NCBI GenBank assembly: GCA_014607495.2 | Contig: CP053159.1 | Coordinates: 813,501-877,500, forward strand | Direction of reading: 5' to 3' | Length of the DNA stretch: 64,000 nucleotides | DNA from: Carposina sasakii | Taxonomy: Eukaryota; Arthropoda; Insecta; Lepidoptera; Carposinidae | In this document: positions 39,601 through 47,588 of the stretch, one piece after another | How positions within the stretch are numbered: the first letter of the stretch is position 1 | Layout of the letters: each line of letters opens with the position of its first letter | Notes under the pieces: model-generated | Told to the model about the DNA's origin: nothing | What the model saw: only the letters and a program-made list of their open reading frames with translations | Database searches by the model: none | Program-made: the position numbers and the translations under genes

Positions 39601-42600
39601 AGGGTATGTTAAGCGAAAAGCTACGTAAATAGCCCACTGTAGAGAACCTATACACCAAATTTGAGACTCGAAATCACATGTTTATTTTTCCCGATAGTAT
39701 GGAGAATTTTTAAATATCTCAGAAATTTTCATACAATCTTGAAAAATAAACTTGTGATTTCGAGTCTCAAATTTGGTGTATGGGCTATTCACGTAGCTTT
39801 TCGCTTAACATACCCTTTTTGTTACACCCTGTATAGAGAACCTATTCCCAAAATTTCAGACTCGAAATCACATTTTTCTTTGTCAAGATTATATGGACAT
39901 TCCTGAGTTATTTAGTAATTCAACATACTATATATAAAAATAAGCATGTGGTTTCGAGTTTGGAATTTTATCGGTAGGTTCCTTTTAATGTGTTATTCAC
40001 ATAGCTTGTCGTTTAACATACCCTCTCTGTTACACCCTATATAAACTACTGGTAATATGTAGTAAGATTGATTTTGTGAATCGTTTTAAACAATTTCCTT
40101 TGTTACTAGGTTATTATAATATGACCTCGGTTTGATCTTTCAATGTAAATTACATTGTGTAAAACCGAATAAGTGCTTCGTGTTCAACAAATATAATGTT
40201 CATAACTAGACGGCCGCCTACGGCTTCGTCCGCGTGAAGGGGGGGGGGGGGGTGTTACACTTGTGCGAACATGGGGCGGGAGACTAGTTATACACACTAA
40301 CCTTCTTCTTGAATCACTGTAAAATTTGTTGCGTTATTTTAAAGATCTAAGCTAATTATAAAACGAAGTCGCTTCCCGTTGTCTGGCTGTCCCTATATAC
40401 GTGGGGAAAGAAACTGTGTTCAGTAATCTGTAGTGTTAAAATAGAACAATAATATAAACTCGTCAGTTGCATCAACTTCATGTGATCTGCCATCTTGCTT
40501 TCAACTATTATTATATTATGTGCCTTCTTTAAATTTACCTATTAATATTTGTAACTATATGGTTTATACGGCTATGAATGTATTGAAATAAATAAATAAA
40601 TAAACCTTTATTCCCTTAGCTACATGATCCTGAAGAAGAACACATCAATAAGCTTCCTCGGTATAGAGGGAGTGGAGTACTCGGCAGACGAGTCCGTCTT
40701 CGATAACGGATACAAGTATCCGCGAATGGTGAGTGGAAAATAGTTTTTTTTTTTTTTTTTTTCTATTTCTGCATTTGCGATCAGTCCTGGGACTATGAGC
40801 AAATTTGTTGTGTGGCTATGGCGATTTTCGAGTGTGTCCTTCAGCAAAGACATCTCCTCGTGGCAAGTGATCATTTCCGATCATGTAGCTCCAGTATGTG
40901 ATGTCTTTTCAGACGTTTAGGGTACGTTTGGCATGTTAGTTGGGAGGCCAGCCTATTTGGATGGTTTGCTAACCGCTGTTGGTACTTTATGGCAGTCGAT
41001 CTGATCTCATCTTTAACAGTGGTCATTTGCAGATGCTCATGTATTTCGTTGTTGGTGATGAACCACGGTACATTTGCAATAGATCGCAGGATCATGTTCT
41101 GTGCTCTCTGTAGAATAGAGATGTTGGAATTATTAGCATTCCCCCAAAGCTCTACCCCATATGTCCATATTGAGTCCACAGAGTGGAAAATAGTGAACCT
41201 ATTTTTATGATGTTACTATAATAATATTTGACGGCCGTATATTGTATACTGCCTGCAGCGCCATAGGTCCTGGGTTCGAATTCCGGTAGGTGCAAACATT
41301 GATATGATGAATATTGATGTTTGTTTCCGAGTCATGGATGTTTCTATACTTATCTATGTATTTATATACCGTTGCTTAGTACCTACGACACAAGACATTA
41401 GGGATCTTACTGTGGGACTAACTTAATGTGTTGTGAAGTGTGTGAATATTTATTTATTATTAAATTAACTTATTTTTTCGACTTATTTTTTGACAATGTA
41501 GGTAACAAGGTAGGTAAAAAAAACAATTTTTACTATGGGACCAATTGTGAAATCGAAATTTCGGGAAAGCACTTTTCAGTGAACTTATCTATACTTCTAT
41601 ACTATAATATTATAAAGCTGAAGAGTTTGTTTGTTTGAACGCGATAATCTCAGGAACTACTGGTCCGATTGATCGAGGATGGCTATATATTCGCTTTGCA
41701 CGGGTGCAATATCCTCTCACGCGGTCAAAGTCATGGGCGGCCGTTAGTCACATATAAAATTCTCGTTTCACAATGTTAGTTACCATACTCCTCAGAAACG
41801 GCCTGATCGATTTTTATGACATTTTTATTTTATTCAGTGGGTCTGACAATCGGCTAATATCTATTTTTCATACCCCTTCCATGGAATGAGCGACATCCAT
41901 GCGAGCGGAGCCGCGAACTACAGCTAGTATAAGTATAGATTTTACATAAGTATTGATAGGCGTTTCCCCCCCCCCCAGGCGTGTTACTGCTCCGAGGTCC
42001 GCGACAACGACTGCCTCCCCCCCGGAGCCCTAAACGTGTCGTTGTGTCGCTGGGGCGCGCCCGCCTTCGTCAGCCTGCCGCACATGTACCTGTCCGACCC
42101 GACCTACCCCGACAAGATTACTGGCATGCATCCCGACCCGTGAGTATGACGGTCATAGTGTACCCAGCCCTGTGAGTATGACGGTCATAGTGTACCCCGA
42201 CCTGTGAGTATGACGATTATAGTGTACCCAATTGTCAAATAAGTTTGTGCATGCTTTCATGTCGAATAATTTCAATTTAAATACAGTACGAGTATTATAC
42301 TCAGATTATAATAGTCTAAGGCCTCTTGTACACTCACGTTTTTTCGCCGTCAAAATGTACTTTTAATTCGCTGTGTGTAGGCACAGTTCTCAGTGTTATA
42401 TACAGTGGTCGGAGTAGGTATATTGAATTAAGGTCATTGACATCAAACGTATATGTTAATATGGATACGCCTCCGAGTTTCCGGATTGTTATGATAAAAA
42501 TAAAATAAAAATACCGAAACTTCGAAATTATTACATGAAACTAGTTAAAAATGTATCAATACTCTCAACGCTATGCTGCTAGTTTTTGGAAACTCCGGTA

Positions 42601-45032
42601 CATTCCGGAAAAAATGCATGTCCATGTTATGATTTCATGACGCAAGTATATAAAATCAATATACCTACTCCGACCACTGGTTATATAGTATAGATCACTA
42701 TGGGAGCTTATAGACGTGCATCGTGTGTTTGCCCCTCGGTGTGATATTTATCAGTGTTGTATGGAAGTCTACGTCCACACTTTTCCACGTCACGGTTGTT
42801 CAACCGTAGGTGTAAGGTAGAGGAATATAGATACGCGTGTGTGTTGTCCACCAGGTCGCACCGCTTCCGCCTCTCGCTGGAGATGTTCACAGGCATGCCG
42901 CTGCAGGTGGCGGCGCAGCTGCAAATCAATCTGCTGGTGCGACGCGTTAGGGGCATCTCGTGAGTACATTTCGTTTCATACGATAATTACTACGCCCGAT
43001 TTTGGAACTAACACTTTTTGTATACTTGTATGACACGGAGAATAGTCATACGCATTGTAACTAGCGTCGTCATCCAGCGGAACTATACGGTGAAACGCAC
43101 AATACAACCCAGAGGTTCCTTAACTATTCTTCGGGTCGGTTCATATCTGACGGAAGATGCGTCGAGCGTATCTCCAGGTACAGGCAAACGCACTAATGTG
43201 AAAGGTTGAATGTTTTGTTATAGTTTTGCATGTTCTGACGTTACGCGACCGACAAATACGCGACGTATTTTCCGTCAGATATGAACCGACCCTTAGTTGA
43301 TGTATTTACAGCCGGTGACTATGTATTTGCGTCTTATTGGCTTTCTAGAGGTGTCGCCGACGCGTATTTGCGTCCTGACAGTAAGCGTTGATATGATTAG
43401 AAACTCTGCCGGTTCTGCATGTCATTGGTCAGGGTTATATGTCATTACTTAAGGTTTAATGTGATAGTTATATGTAGGCAAAGTAAAAACTATATATTAC
43501 ACACGATCGTGTTACCTAAACGGGGTAGAACTGTAGCAACGTAGAGGAGATGCCACAGCCACGTCTAGCAAAGCGCACAGATGTTAATGATACGTGACAC
43601 TGACAAGTTACTAGCTCGAAATGCCTGAGTTGCTTATTCGACTCTAACGGCACGGAAAAACATGCAGCTGATGTATTGTGATGCAGTATACTGCATTTGC
43701 GGCTATCCCAGTCACAGCCGTGTCTATATGCATAGTATTACAATAATTTATATATATGTTCTACTAACCGAGCTTGTACATCTCAACTTCATCTTCATCT
43801 TCAGCCTATTGCAGTCAACTGCTGAACGTAGGCCTCCCCCAGGGCACGCCACAAGGCTACTGCCACAGGGGGGTTTTGCCCATAGTCACCACGCTGGGCA
43901 GGCGGGTTGGTGACCGCAGTGTGATTTTCGGACTATGTTGTCAGTACGGGAGACGCTGCTGCCCACCTCCCGGAAACCCTTAATCGCCTCGTACGATACC
44001 CACGGGCAGGCATGGGGTGGTATAAACTACACTGCCGGCACCACGCGGCTATACATCTCAACTATACCCTCAAAATTGGTCAGAAGTGGCACCATGTGGT
44101 TCTATCGGCCCTTGGTGCTCTGCCTACCCCGTAAGGGATAAAGGCGTAATTATATGTATGTATGTATGTATGTTATACTTAATAAAGACATAATGAAGTA
44201 TTTCCTCCCCCCCTTACCTCGTCGTACAGTATAAACAACATCCTCCCGGACGCGGACACGTTGGTGCCGATGTTCTGGTTCCGACAGGAAGTGTCCATGT
44301 CGGAGGAGTACGCTCGCCTCGCTCGCCGCGCGTTACACCTGCGCTATGGTGTCGTGTACGCGCTCTACGGACTCACGGTTAGTAGATACTGATGATTACG
44401 ATCATTTAGACCATATTAACAGGCTAGAGTTTAGTTTGAAATAGATTTATTTTCGAACTAGTGGACGCCCGCGACTCCGTCCGTGTGGACTACAGAAAAA
44501 ACAAAATGTCCAAAATTATCCGGGATAAAATAGTATATTTCATTACGAGTGCGGAAAGCCTGTCATTGCAAAGAGTCCCGACAAATGTAGGTGAGGGTTG
44601 ACAGTCGGAACAAGTTGCAATGACGGTTCCGCACGTGTACTGAACAACTATTTTTAATACAGTTGCGAAAAAATTAAGCAATTTAATAATCTGATATTAC
44701 TAAAAAATTATAATATAACTCTATTTGACGGCCGACTGGTCTAGTAGGTAGTGACCCTGATATGATGAATATCAATGTTTATTTTCGAGTCATGAATGTT
44801 TCTATACTTATCTATGTCTTTATATACCGTTGCTTAGTACCTACGACACAAGACATTAGGGATCTTAATGTGGGACTAGGGCAATGTGTTGTGTAGTGTG
44901 TGAATATTTATTTATTTATTTCTTCAGGTAATCGGGCTCCTCCTACTTATAGTAGGCGTGGTAATCCTAATCCGACGTCTGCTGAAACCTACGGAACCCG
45001 CCATGTTGACAGAAGACACCACGTCAGAGTGA
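24653..45032 (+). CDS. CD36-family class B scavenger receptor, 11 coding exons
   Basis: Two-pass membrane receptor of the croquemort/peste/ninaD-type group, whose members bind or transport lipid ligands, carotenoids or dying cells. Coding exons: 24653-24769, 26213-26392, 32160-32285, 33563-33775, 38457-38592, 38898-38970, 40620-40728, 41979-42139, 42855-42959, 44230-44377, 44928-45032. All are GT-AG with consistent phases, giving 490 residues (family about 500). An N-terminal membrane segment (about 9-30) is followed by the ectodomain with LGPYVYRE (88-95), FGW before Tyr211, and VSLPHMYL. The six conserved family cysteines are present at 253, 281, 320, 322, 330 and 341. Sequons include N45, N68, N79, N101, N107 and N126. 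A C-terminal membrane segment (about 449-471) ends in a short cytoplasmic tail. The subfamily and ligand cannot be set from sequence. Introns are loaded with repeats, several against splice sites. Confidence 0.93.
24955..25042. mobile_element. Very short MITE, TTAA-bounded
   Basis: Runs from ttaacacatttactgcc to cagcgaatgtgttaa, mirrored ends like those at 8082-8222. It starts and stops at TTAA. It lies in receptor intron 1. Confidence 0.5.
25544..25866 (-). repeat. Repeat R copy, receptor intron 1
   Basis: Starts 'agacgcccgcgactccgtcc', passes 'aatcggttcagccgtttctg', and ends 'gatccgttacatttttatt' at its far end. It is nearly collinear with 35080-35386 and 52015-52330. A short frame (MSKLSEIKTF) recurs in all copies by descent and is not a gene. 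Confidence 0.65.
26560..27190. mobile_element. Larger MITE-like element sharing core and end with 21703-21885
   Basis: The right end 'gcttcggctttgcttttacg' then 'taatcaggggg', and a core at 26571-26650, match the Hop-3' MITE in inverse. About 300 bp of unshared sequence lies between them. The left boundary is uncertain. Confidence 0.4.
27193..28590. other. Receptor intron 2, mostly unassigned
   Basis: 27193-27370 resembles the repeat R group ('actaatatgattaaagcgag', 'cactaccgaaccgatttta'). 28330-28420 ('gaccacgcatcgtggatatc') recurs inverted at 51625-51690. The rest shows nothing I recognise. Confidence 0.35.
28594..28675 (+). repeat. Repeat E, 3' fragment
   Basis: 'tcttacgacatgcacag' then 'cagctgatgtattctag'. 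The 5' part is absent. Confidence 0.5.
28714..28780 (-). mobile_element. 67-bp RTE 3'-tail insertion with 13-bp target duplication
   Basis: Consists only of the RTE stop-codon region and (atg)n tail, inverted ('catcatttacagccctga', 'gtccactgttggacatagg'). Exact AAACACATATTTT copies flank it at 28701-28713 and 28781-28793, proving insertion by target-primed reverse transcription. Confidence 0.8.
28800..28990 (-). repeat. Repeat I copy 2
   Basis: Inverse of 24115-24285. It is followed directly by a repeat D-type tail (28992-29090: 'cctaccccgtaagggataaa', 'tatatgtatgtatgta'). Confidence 0.55.
28992..29155. repeat. Repeat D tail and inverted SINE-2 scrap
   Basis: 28992-29090 matches 44062-44172 almost base for base on the plus strand. 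29091-29155 is an inverted SINE-2 piece ('gatccctaaggtcttgtg'). Confidence 0.5.
29331..29535 (+). repeat. Repeat R copy, receptor intron 2
   Basis: A full-looking unit from 'cctactaatattataaacgc' to 'cgcggacgaagtcgcgggcg'. Confidence 0.65.
29845..30080 (+). repeat. Repeat F copy, receptor intron 2
   Basis: Begins near 'gtggtgccggcagagtagag', body 'gtgcgaggcgattaaggg', tail 'gtccagcagtggactgcagt'. It contains a small internal deletion relative to 23790-23993. Confidence 0.7.
30130..30285 (+). repeat. Repeat E copy, 5'-truncated
   Basis: 'gagattccacagacacgttt', 'gtcagtgacaagttgctagc', 'cagctgatgtattcta'. Confidence 0.55.
30395..30745 (+). repeat. Repeat R copy, receptor intron 2
   Basis: Opens 'ataataaaaatgtaacggtt' and ends 'ccacgcgaacctagtcgcc'. 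A T-rich expansion lies at 30515-30540. Open frames on the minus strand here are family-wide by descent. Confidence 0.6.
31400..31594 (+). repeat. Repeat D copy, receptor intron 2
   Basis: 'gcatttgccataagattcg', 'ctcttaccacgtgggac', 'gataatgggcgtgactatac'. It is followed at once by family C. 30746-31399 before it holds nothing I recognise. Confidence 0.55.
31595..31753 (+). mobile_element. MITE family C, short copy
   Basis: Left end ggtgtgagtgacagccaggc, right end gcctggctgtaactttcacc. The interior is largely deleted compared with 61385-61817. Confidence 0.6.
31754..32120 (+). mobile_element. MITE family A copy 3, 40 bp from receptor exon 3
   Basis: tatacaggatgtttttttct to accaaaaatcatcctata, full length. 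It abuts family C at its left and stops 40 bp before the acceptor-exon junction of exon 3 (exon starts at 32160). Confidence 0.7.
32286..33099. other. Receptor intron 3, unassigned part
   Basis: No repeat with a second copy here is recognised. A GC-richer block at 32690-32840 ('gccatgacgtcatgataggg') has a CRE-like TGACGTCA core at 32756-32763, which may be chance. Confidence 0.3.
33100..33260 (+). repeat. Repeat E copy, receptor intron 3
   Basis: 'gttcccatattggggtagcc', 'gactcttacggcacggaagg', 'cagctgatgtat' and an end 'ccccgcatctgcgc'. The middle is shortened. Confidence 0.55.
33389..33556 (+). repeat. Repeat D copy ending at receptor exon 4
   Basis: Carries 'acatttgccattggattcg', 'cttaccacgtg' and the tail 'gataatgggcgtgactatat'. 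The (tatg) tail ends 6 bp before exon 4, which begins at 33563 after 'ccacag'. Confidence 0.6.
34140..34258 (+). repeat. Repeat E, 3' part, receptor intron 4
   Basis: 'gagagaatgcctgagtccct', 'cagctgatgtattctag', 'cccgcatcagcatagg'. Confidence 0.55.
34638..34805 (+). mobile_element. RTE-type LINE C-terminal fragment, receptor intron 4
   Basis: Encodes IPRIGKRSVGRPSAWWTNDL, then AKVADVGWMQAASDRSEWKL and GEAYVQQWTSQGCK-stop, parallel to the fragment at 5245-5529. It has the same 'atgatgatga'-type tail. It is shorter and slightly more diverged (AWW where ARW is usual). Confidence 0.75.
35080..35386 (-). repeat. Repeat R copy, receptor intron 4
   Basis: 'tagcctgcgactccgtcggc' to 'gatccgttacatttttatta'. 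It is the closest relative of 25544-25866. Confidence 0.65.
35387..36216. other. Receptor intron 4, unassigned part
   Basis: AT-rich. A (atc)n/(atg)n run at 35868-35881 hints at another LINE tail ('cgtagagattggtcgccatgg'), but no protein match is visible. Confidence 0.3.
36217..36577 (+). mobile_element. MITE family A copy 4
   Basis: tacagggtgttttttggtgg to accaaaaatcattctgtata. A short internal gap removes the 'gctagttttttcatag' block. Confidence 0.7.
37130..37365 (-). repeat. Repeat F copy, receptor intron 4
   Basis: Tail at the left ('gcagtaggcctcccccaggg'), body 'gtcaccacgctgggcaggcg', far end 'acgggcagacatggggtgg'. It is partly open by chance in one frame. Confidence 0.65.
37555..37690 (-). 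mobile_element. Second-type LINE RT tail fragment, receptor intron 4
   Basis: The minus strand gives GRRKKSWLRNIREWTRIANV, then SELFRVARD and FSKLTADLQ-stop (37557-37555). This is the tail pattern of a different insect LINE lineage from the RTE pieces. Upstream frames are broken. Confidence 0.65.
39030..39345. repeat. 30-bp minisatellite in receptor intron 6
   Basis: About ten copies of a 30-bp unit (acttttgcatacaaactctt + tgcttgactt), with two longer variants near 39095-39115 and 39145-39180. Because 30 is divisible by 3, several frames stay open on both strands without being genes. Confidence 0.9.
39346..39527 (+). repeat. Repeat E copy, 3'-truncated, with repeat D scrap
   Basis: 'gttcccgaaatgggttagcc' through 'gcctgagagaacgcccgagt'. 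The end of E is replaced by a short D-like piece ('tttctttgaggcaaaggtcg'). Confidence 0.5.
39528..40042. mobile_element. Family B element containing a second family B element
   Basis: The outer copy starts tacagggtgtaacagaaggg and ends ctctctgttacaccctatat. It is split at 'cactata' by the inner copy 39586-39831 and resumes 'tatagagaacctattcccaa'. Confidence 0.75.
39586..39831. mobile_element. Inner family B element, TATA/TA duplication
   Basis: 246 bp from cagggtgtaacaaaaagggt to ttttgttacaccctg, flanked by 'tata' at 39582-39585 and 39832-39835. Its arms are near identical, so it is younger than its host. Confidence 0.8.
40239..40252. repeat. Poly-G run
   Basis: A run of about 14 G follows a repeat R end ('acggcttcgtccgcgtg') in receptor intron 6. 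Confidence 0.8.
40744..41180 (-). mobile_element. 5'-truncated Jockey-type LINE at receptor intron 7 donor
   Basis: Minus-strand open frame 41179-40871 (about 102 codons): WTYGVELWGNANNSNISILQ and ILRSIANVPWFITNNEIHEH are typical of the C-terminal end of Jockey-clade ORF2. A 3' UTR and a poly(A) (T-run 40744-40761 on plus) follow. Exact 13-bp duplications GAGTGGAAAATAG flank it at 40731-40743 and 41181-41193. The left copy begins at intron base +3, inside the splice-donor consensus. Confidence 0.85.
41230..41462 (+). repeat. SINE-2 copy, receptor intron 7
   Basis: The head lost much of the A-box region but keeps the B box ('gggttcgaattcc'). It has an extra 'cgagtcatggatgtttctat' block absent from 20198-20395, and the tail 'gtgtgaatatttatttatta'. 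Confidence 0.7.
41600..41930 (+). repeat. Two repeat pieces, receptor intron 7
   Basis: 41600-41745 ('ttataaagctgaagagtttg', 'aggaactactggtccgat') matches 59310-59400. 41750-41930 is an older repeat R-like piece ('gaaacggcctgatcgattt', 'gcgagcggagccgcg'). Confidence 0.5.
42140..42234 (+). repeat. Splice donor repeated three times in tandem
   Basis: A 32-bp unit beginning gtgagtatgacggtcatagt occurs three times, with donor GTs at 42140, 42172 and 42204. The first is the exon 8 donor used in the gene model. Use of the second or third would put TGA in frame at once. Confidence 0.8.
42403..42679. mobile_element. hAT-type MITE, 277 bp, receptor intron 8
   Basis: Perfect 24-bp inverted ends (cagtggtcggagtaggtata + ttga). 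An exact 8-bp duplication GTTATATA lies at 42395-42402 and 42680-42687. Non-coding. The 8-bp target duplication and CAGTGG start are hAT hallmarks. Confidence 0.88.
43505..43685 (+). repeat. Repeat E copy, receptor intron 9
   Basis: 'gtgttacctaaacggggtag', 'gatgccacagccacgtctag', 'cagctgatgtattgtg'. 42960-43504 before it holds only a short inverted pair (cttcgggtcggttcatatct at 43130 and its mirror near 43277-43293). Confidence 0.55.
43797..44045 (-). repeat. Repeat F copy, receptor intron 9
   Basis: A long, well-preserved copy: tail 'cagcctattgcagtcaactg' at the left, body through 'cgtacgatacccacgggcag', far end 'actgccggcaccacgcggct'. Confidence 0.75.
44050..44172 (+). repeat. Repeat D-type tail with (tatg)n, receptor intron 9
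   Basis: Nearly identical to 28980-29090. Ends in a tatg microsatellite about 55 bp before exon 10. Confidence 0.65.
44460..44525 (-). repeat. Repeat R fragment, receptor intron 10
   Basis: 'ggacgcccgcgactccgtcc' to 'attatccgggataaaa' only. Confidence 0.55.
44727..44921 (+). repeat. SINE-2 abutting receptor exon 11
   Basis: Head gacggccgactggtctagta. The B-box segment is deleted. Body 'cgttgcttagtacctacgac', tail 'gaatatttatttatttattt' running straight into 'cttcag' and exon 11 at 44928. The SINE tail therefore supplies the pyrimidine-rich stretch in front of the acceptor. Confidence 0.8.
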
Positions 45033-45547
45033 CACACACGCACACACACACACACACCGCGTCACACACACTTCCAAACACGACTTGAGACTGATAATAG
45101 AGAGAGAGATGACAATACTAGTTACTAGTATGAAAGAGCGAAATGGTTGTCATTCCAAAATTGTCATTTAGTTACCAATATTTCATAGAGTAATTTATGA
45201 AAATTTTGAACTGAAACTTAGGTAAATAGTTTCATATGCATATCAACTGTTGCGGTTGATGAAATGAGATAGCAATATGAATTGAAGCTTTACTATCGTT
45301 GTTAAAGAAGGATGGAAGTATTAATGAGTGAGAGCATAGAGAAATAAGATGTAGACATAGAGTGCTAATGTCATACTAACAGTTTCGATGCACCATTAGA
45401 CTTTTCGGTGCCTCACAATTCCAGTCCTTGACACTTAGATTGCATTACTTTACGTTACAATACATTAGTAATGTAGTACATTACACTAATAGAATCTATG
45501 ACATGTTATTCCTCTATGCTGAAAGTATGGTTTGATACCAAAATAAA
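45033..45547 (+). other. Receptor 3' UTR, (CA)n and poly(A) signal
   Basis: A (ca)n microsatellite starts right after the stop codon (45033-45058). The first AATAAA is at 45542-45547. Further candidates near 46100-46120 would lengthen the UTR. Confidence 0.55.
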
Positions 45548-47449
45548 TACTTAATTTTTATAAACCTGAGCAGTGATTTTGTATTTTATGTCTTAGATTA
45601 AAAGAAAAGGGATATTTTTCAATCAGAGATAATCATTTTAGACTCATGTAATATTTTAACATTTATGTTTTAAATATCATTGTAAAAATATGAATTAAAA
45701 TATTTACATGTTTTATTCAAGAATGCAAATTAATTAATTATCATGTTATTATTAATCTATTTTAAAGAGAAATAATTTTGAGCTATTTTTGTAAAAATAT
45801 CACGCGTTATATTTATTTACAAGCCATTTCCAGATTTTAAAAATATATATACTTACTATATTTTTACGGAAATTGTAACGAATTTAAAAGGTGAAACTTG
45901 TACATACATAACTTGCCTTAAAACCTATGGCTGCCTTCTTAAAGGTAATATAAACACATAACTATCTGTGATACGCTTTCACTGCTATATTAAAAGTACC
46001 TACAGTATATTATTGGAGTAGTATATAATCTGTAGCCTAGTCACAAACATAGTTTTATAAACTTACAACTGCGCAACGAATGATAAAAGTTGTAAAGAAA
46101 ATAAACAAAGAATGGAATAAAAGTTGTAGTTAGCTATAGTTTTCACCTTGTCCATTTTATTTATCGCGCCTTTAAATGCTTTGAAAATGCCTAGGAAATC
46201 CTAAAATGGCACTTCTGTAAAACTGCAATTGTGCCCTTGTTCTACCGAAGGTGCGTTATGGTTTTTTAACAGTTCACATTCAAGTAGAATGCGTTTTACC
46301 AAATAATACCTTACGATATGGCGCTAGTTGATCTGTGTACGTTATCTGTGTAACTGCATACAAAAAATGTCAATGAGGTAGTTTCCTATGGTTGAATCTT
46401 AATAACATCTTATTCTTATCAGAATAAATAATCTAAATCGTAACCATCTGTAAAATTACAATTTGATTATATGTCCAAATGAGGTAGTAAAATAAGCCTT
46501 CAAAGTTAAGTGGGCAAGTCCATTTTTCAAATGTAAAATTAATTGAAAATTACAACATCACATGTCCACCTGCATCATTTACAGCAACTTTTGTTTTGTG
46601 ACCATAATTATAAACGCAATATCTAATATAGCTGTAGAGTAGAACAAAAGTTCTTTCACGCGCATACAAGTTGCTTAAAGAGTGACGTCACGTCGTGGTA
46701 GCTGTTTTGGAGCGTTTTCTGGCAAGTCTAAAATTGTGAATTTGAAATCGTTATATCCCGGAAAGTTATCACGCTAGCGAAGTTTTTCTTTTGAAAATGT
46801 TTCTTTTATTTTATGATATTTCGATATAAATATAATTTAAAAAACTGTAAACGACCCTATTCCGAAATCAGTCACGGGAGTCATTCTATAAAACGGGCTC
46901 CAGCCGAAATTTTTCCACTGTCAAGACATTTTTGACAGTAACATTGACAAGAGCAAGACAGTGACAGAAATATTGCACCAAGGAAAAGAGACTGCATATT
47001 GCTTGATTTTGACTTAGGCGTGAACTGTCAAAAAACGATTAAAAAAATGGACAAGGTATGAGTTGCGCCGCTGTTTAGAGAAACATAATTATGATATCTA
47101 GCCTTAATATTTGCTACTTTACTTACAAATCATGCTACCGAGCTATTTATTTAATTCCCATGTCATAAAAAGAGATATATTTATCTCGTATCGCCTTTGT
47201 GTTTCATTGTAGATTTCATTTTAGTTATTTTTAAGAATACTTAAAATACTTATTTATTTGTGTTTCATAATGAATTACATTTTAAACACTTAAGACCAAA
47301 GACATAACCTCTTATAGACTAAGAGCTGGCTTCACTTTTAACAACCTTGCTAGGAACTATAAGAAAAAGTGGAGCTCTCTCTTACCGTCAATTTCTCGAA
47401 CGCGAATCAACTGTTAACTATCATTTTTCTACTTACGAGTATTTCTACT
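45548..47449. other. Intergenic, AT-rich, possible 0.9-kb inverted-end element
   Basis: 'caccttgtccattttattta' near 46145 is mirrored by 'aaaaaaatggacaaggt' near 47040-47058, so a diverged element of about 910 bp is possible. Inside, 'gtcaagacatttttgacagt' forms a small hairpin. No coding signal is seen. Confidence 0.3.
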
Positions 47450-47588
47450 AAGGAAATGGGGAATTCTCTCAGGTGATAAGCTGGCAACTTGTTACTGATA
47501 ATTTAAGTTTGTTCCCACTGTACTAAACGTGGGATAGCTTTTATGATCTTGCAGTTCAGGCTACCCCATTTCGGGAACTCGTCTGTAT
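47450..47588 (-). repeat. Repeat E copy, inverted
   Basis: 'ctctcaggtgataagctggc', 'aacttgttactgat', 'ctaccccatttcgggaac'. It abuts the next element. Confidence 0.6.

Noticed and set aside
40871..41179. 102-codon minus-strand frame as a host gene
   Set aside because: It is the C-terminal end of a Jockey-type ORF2, flanked by target duplications and poly(A).
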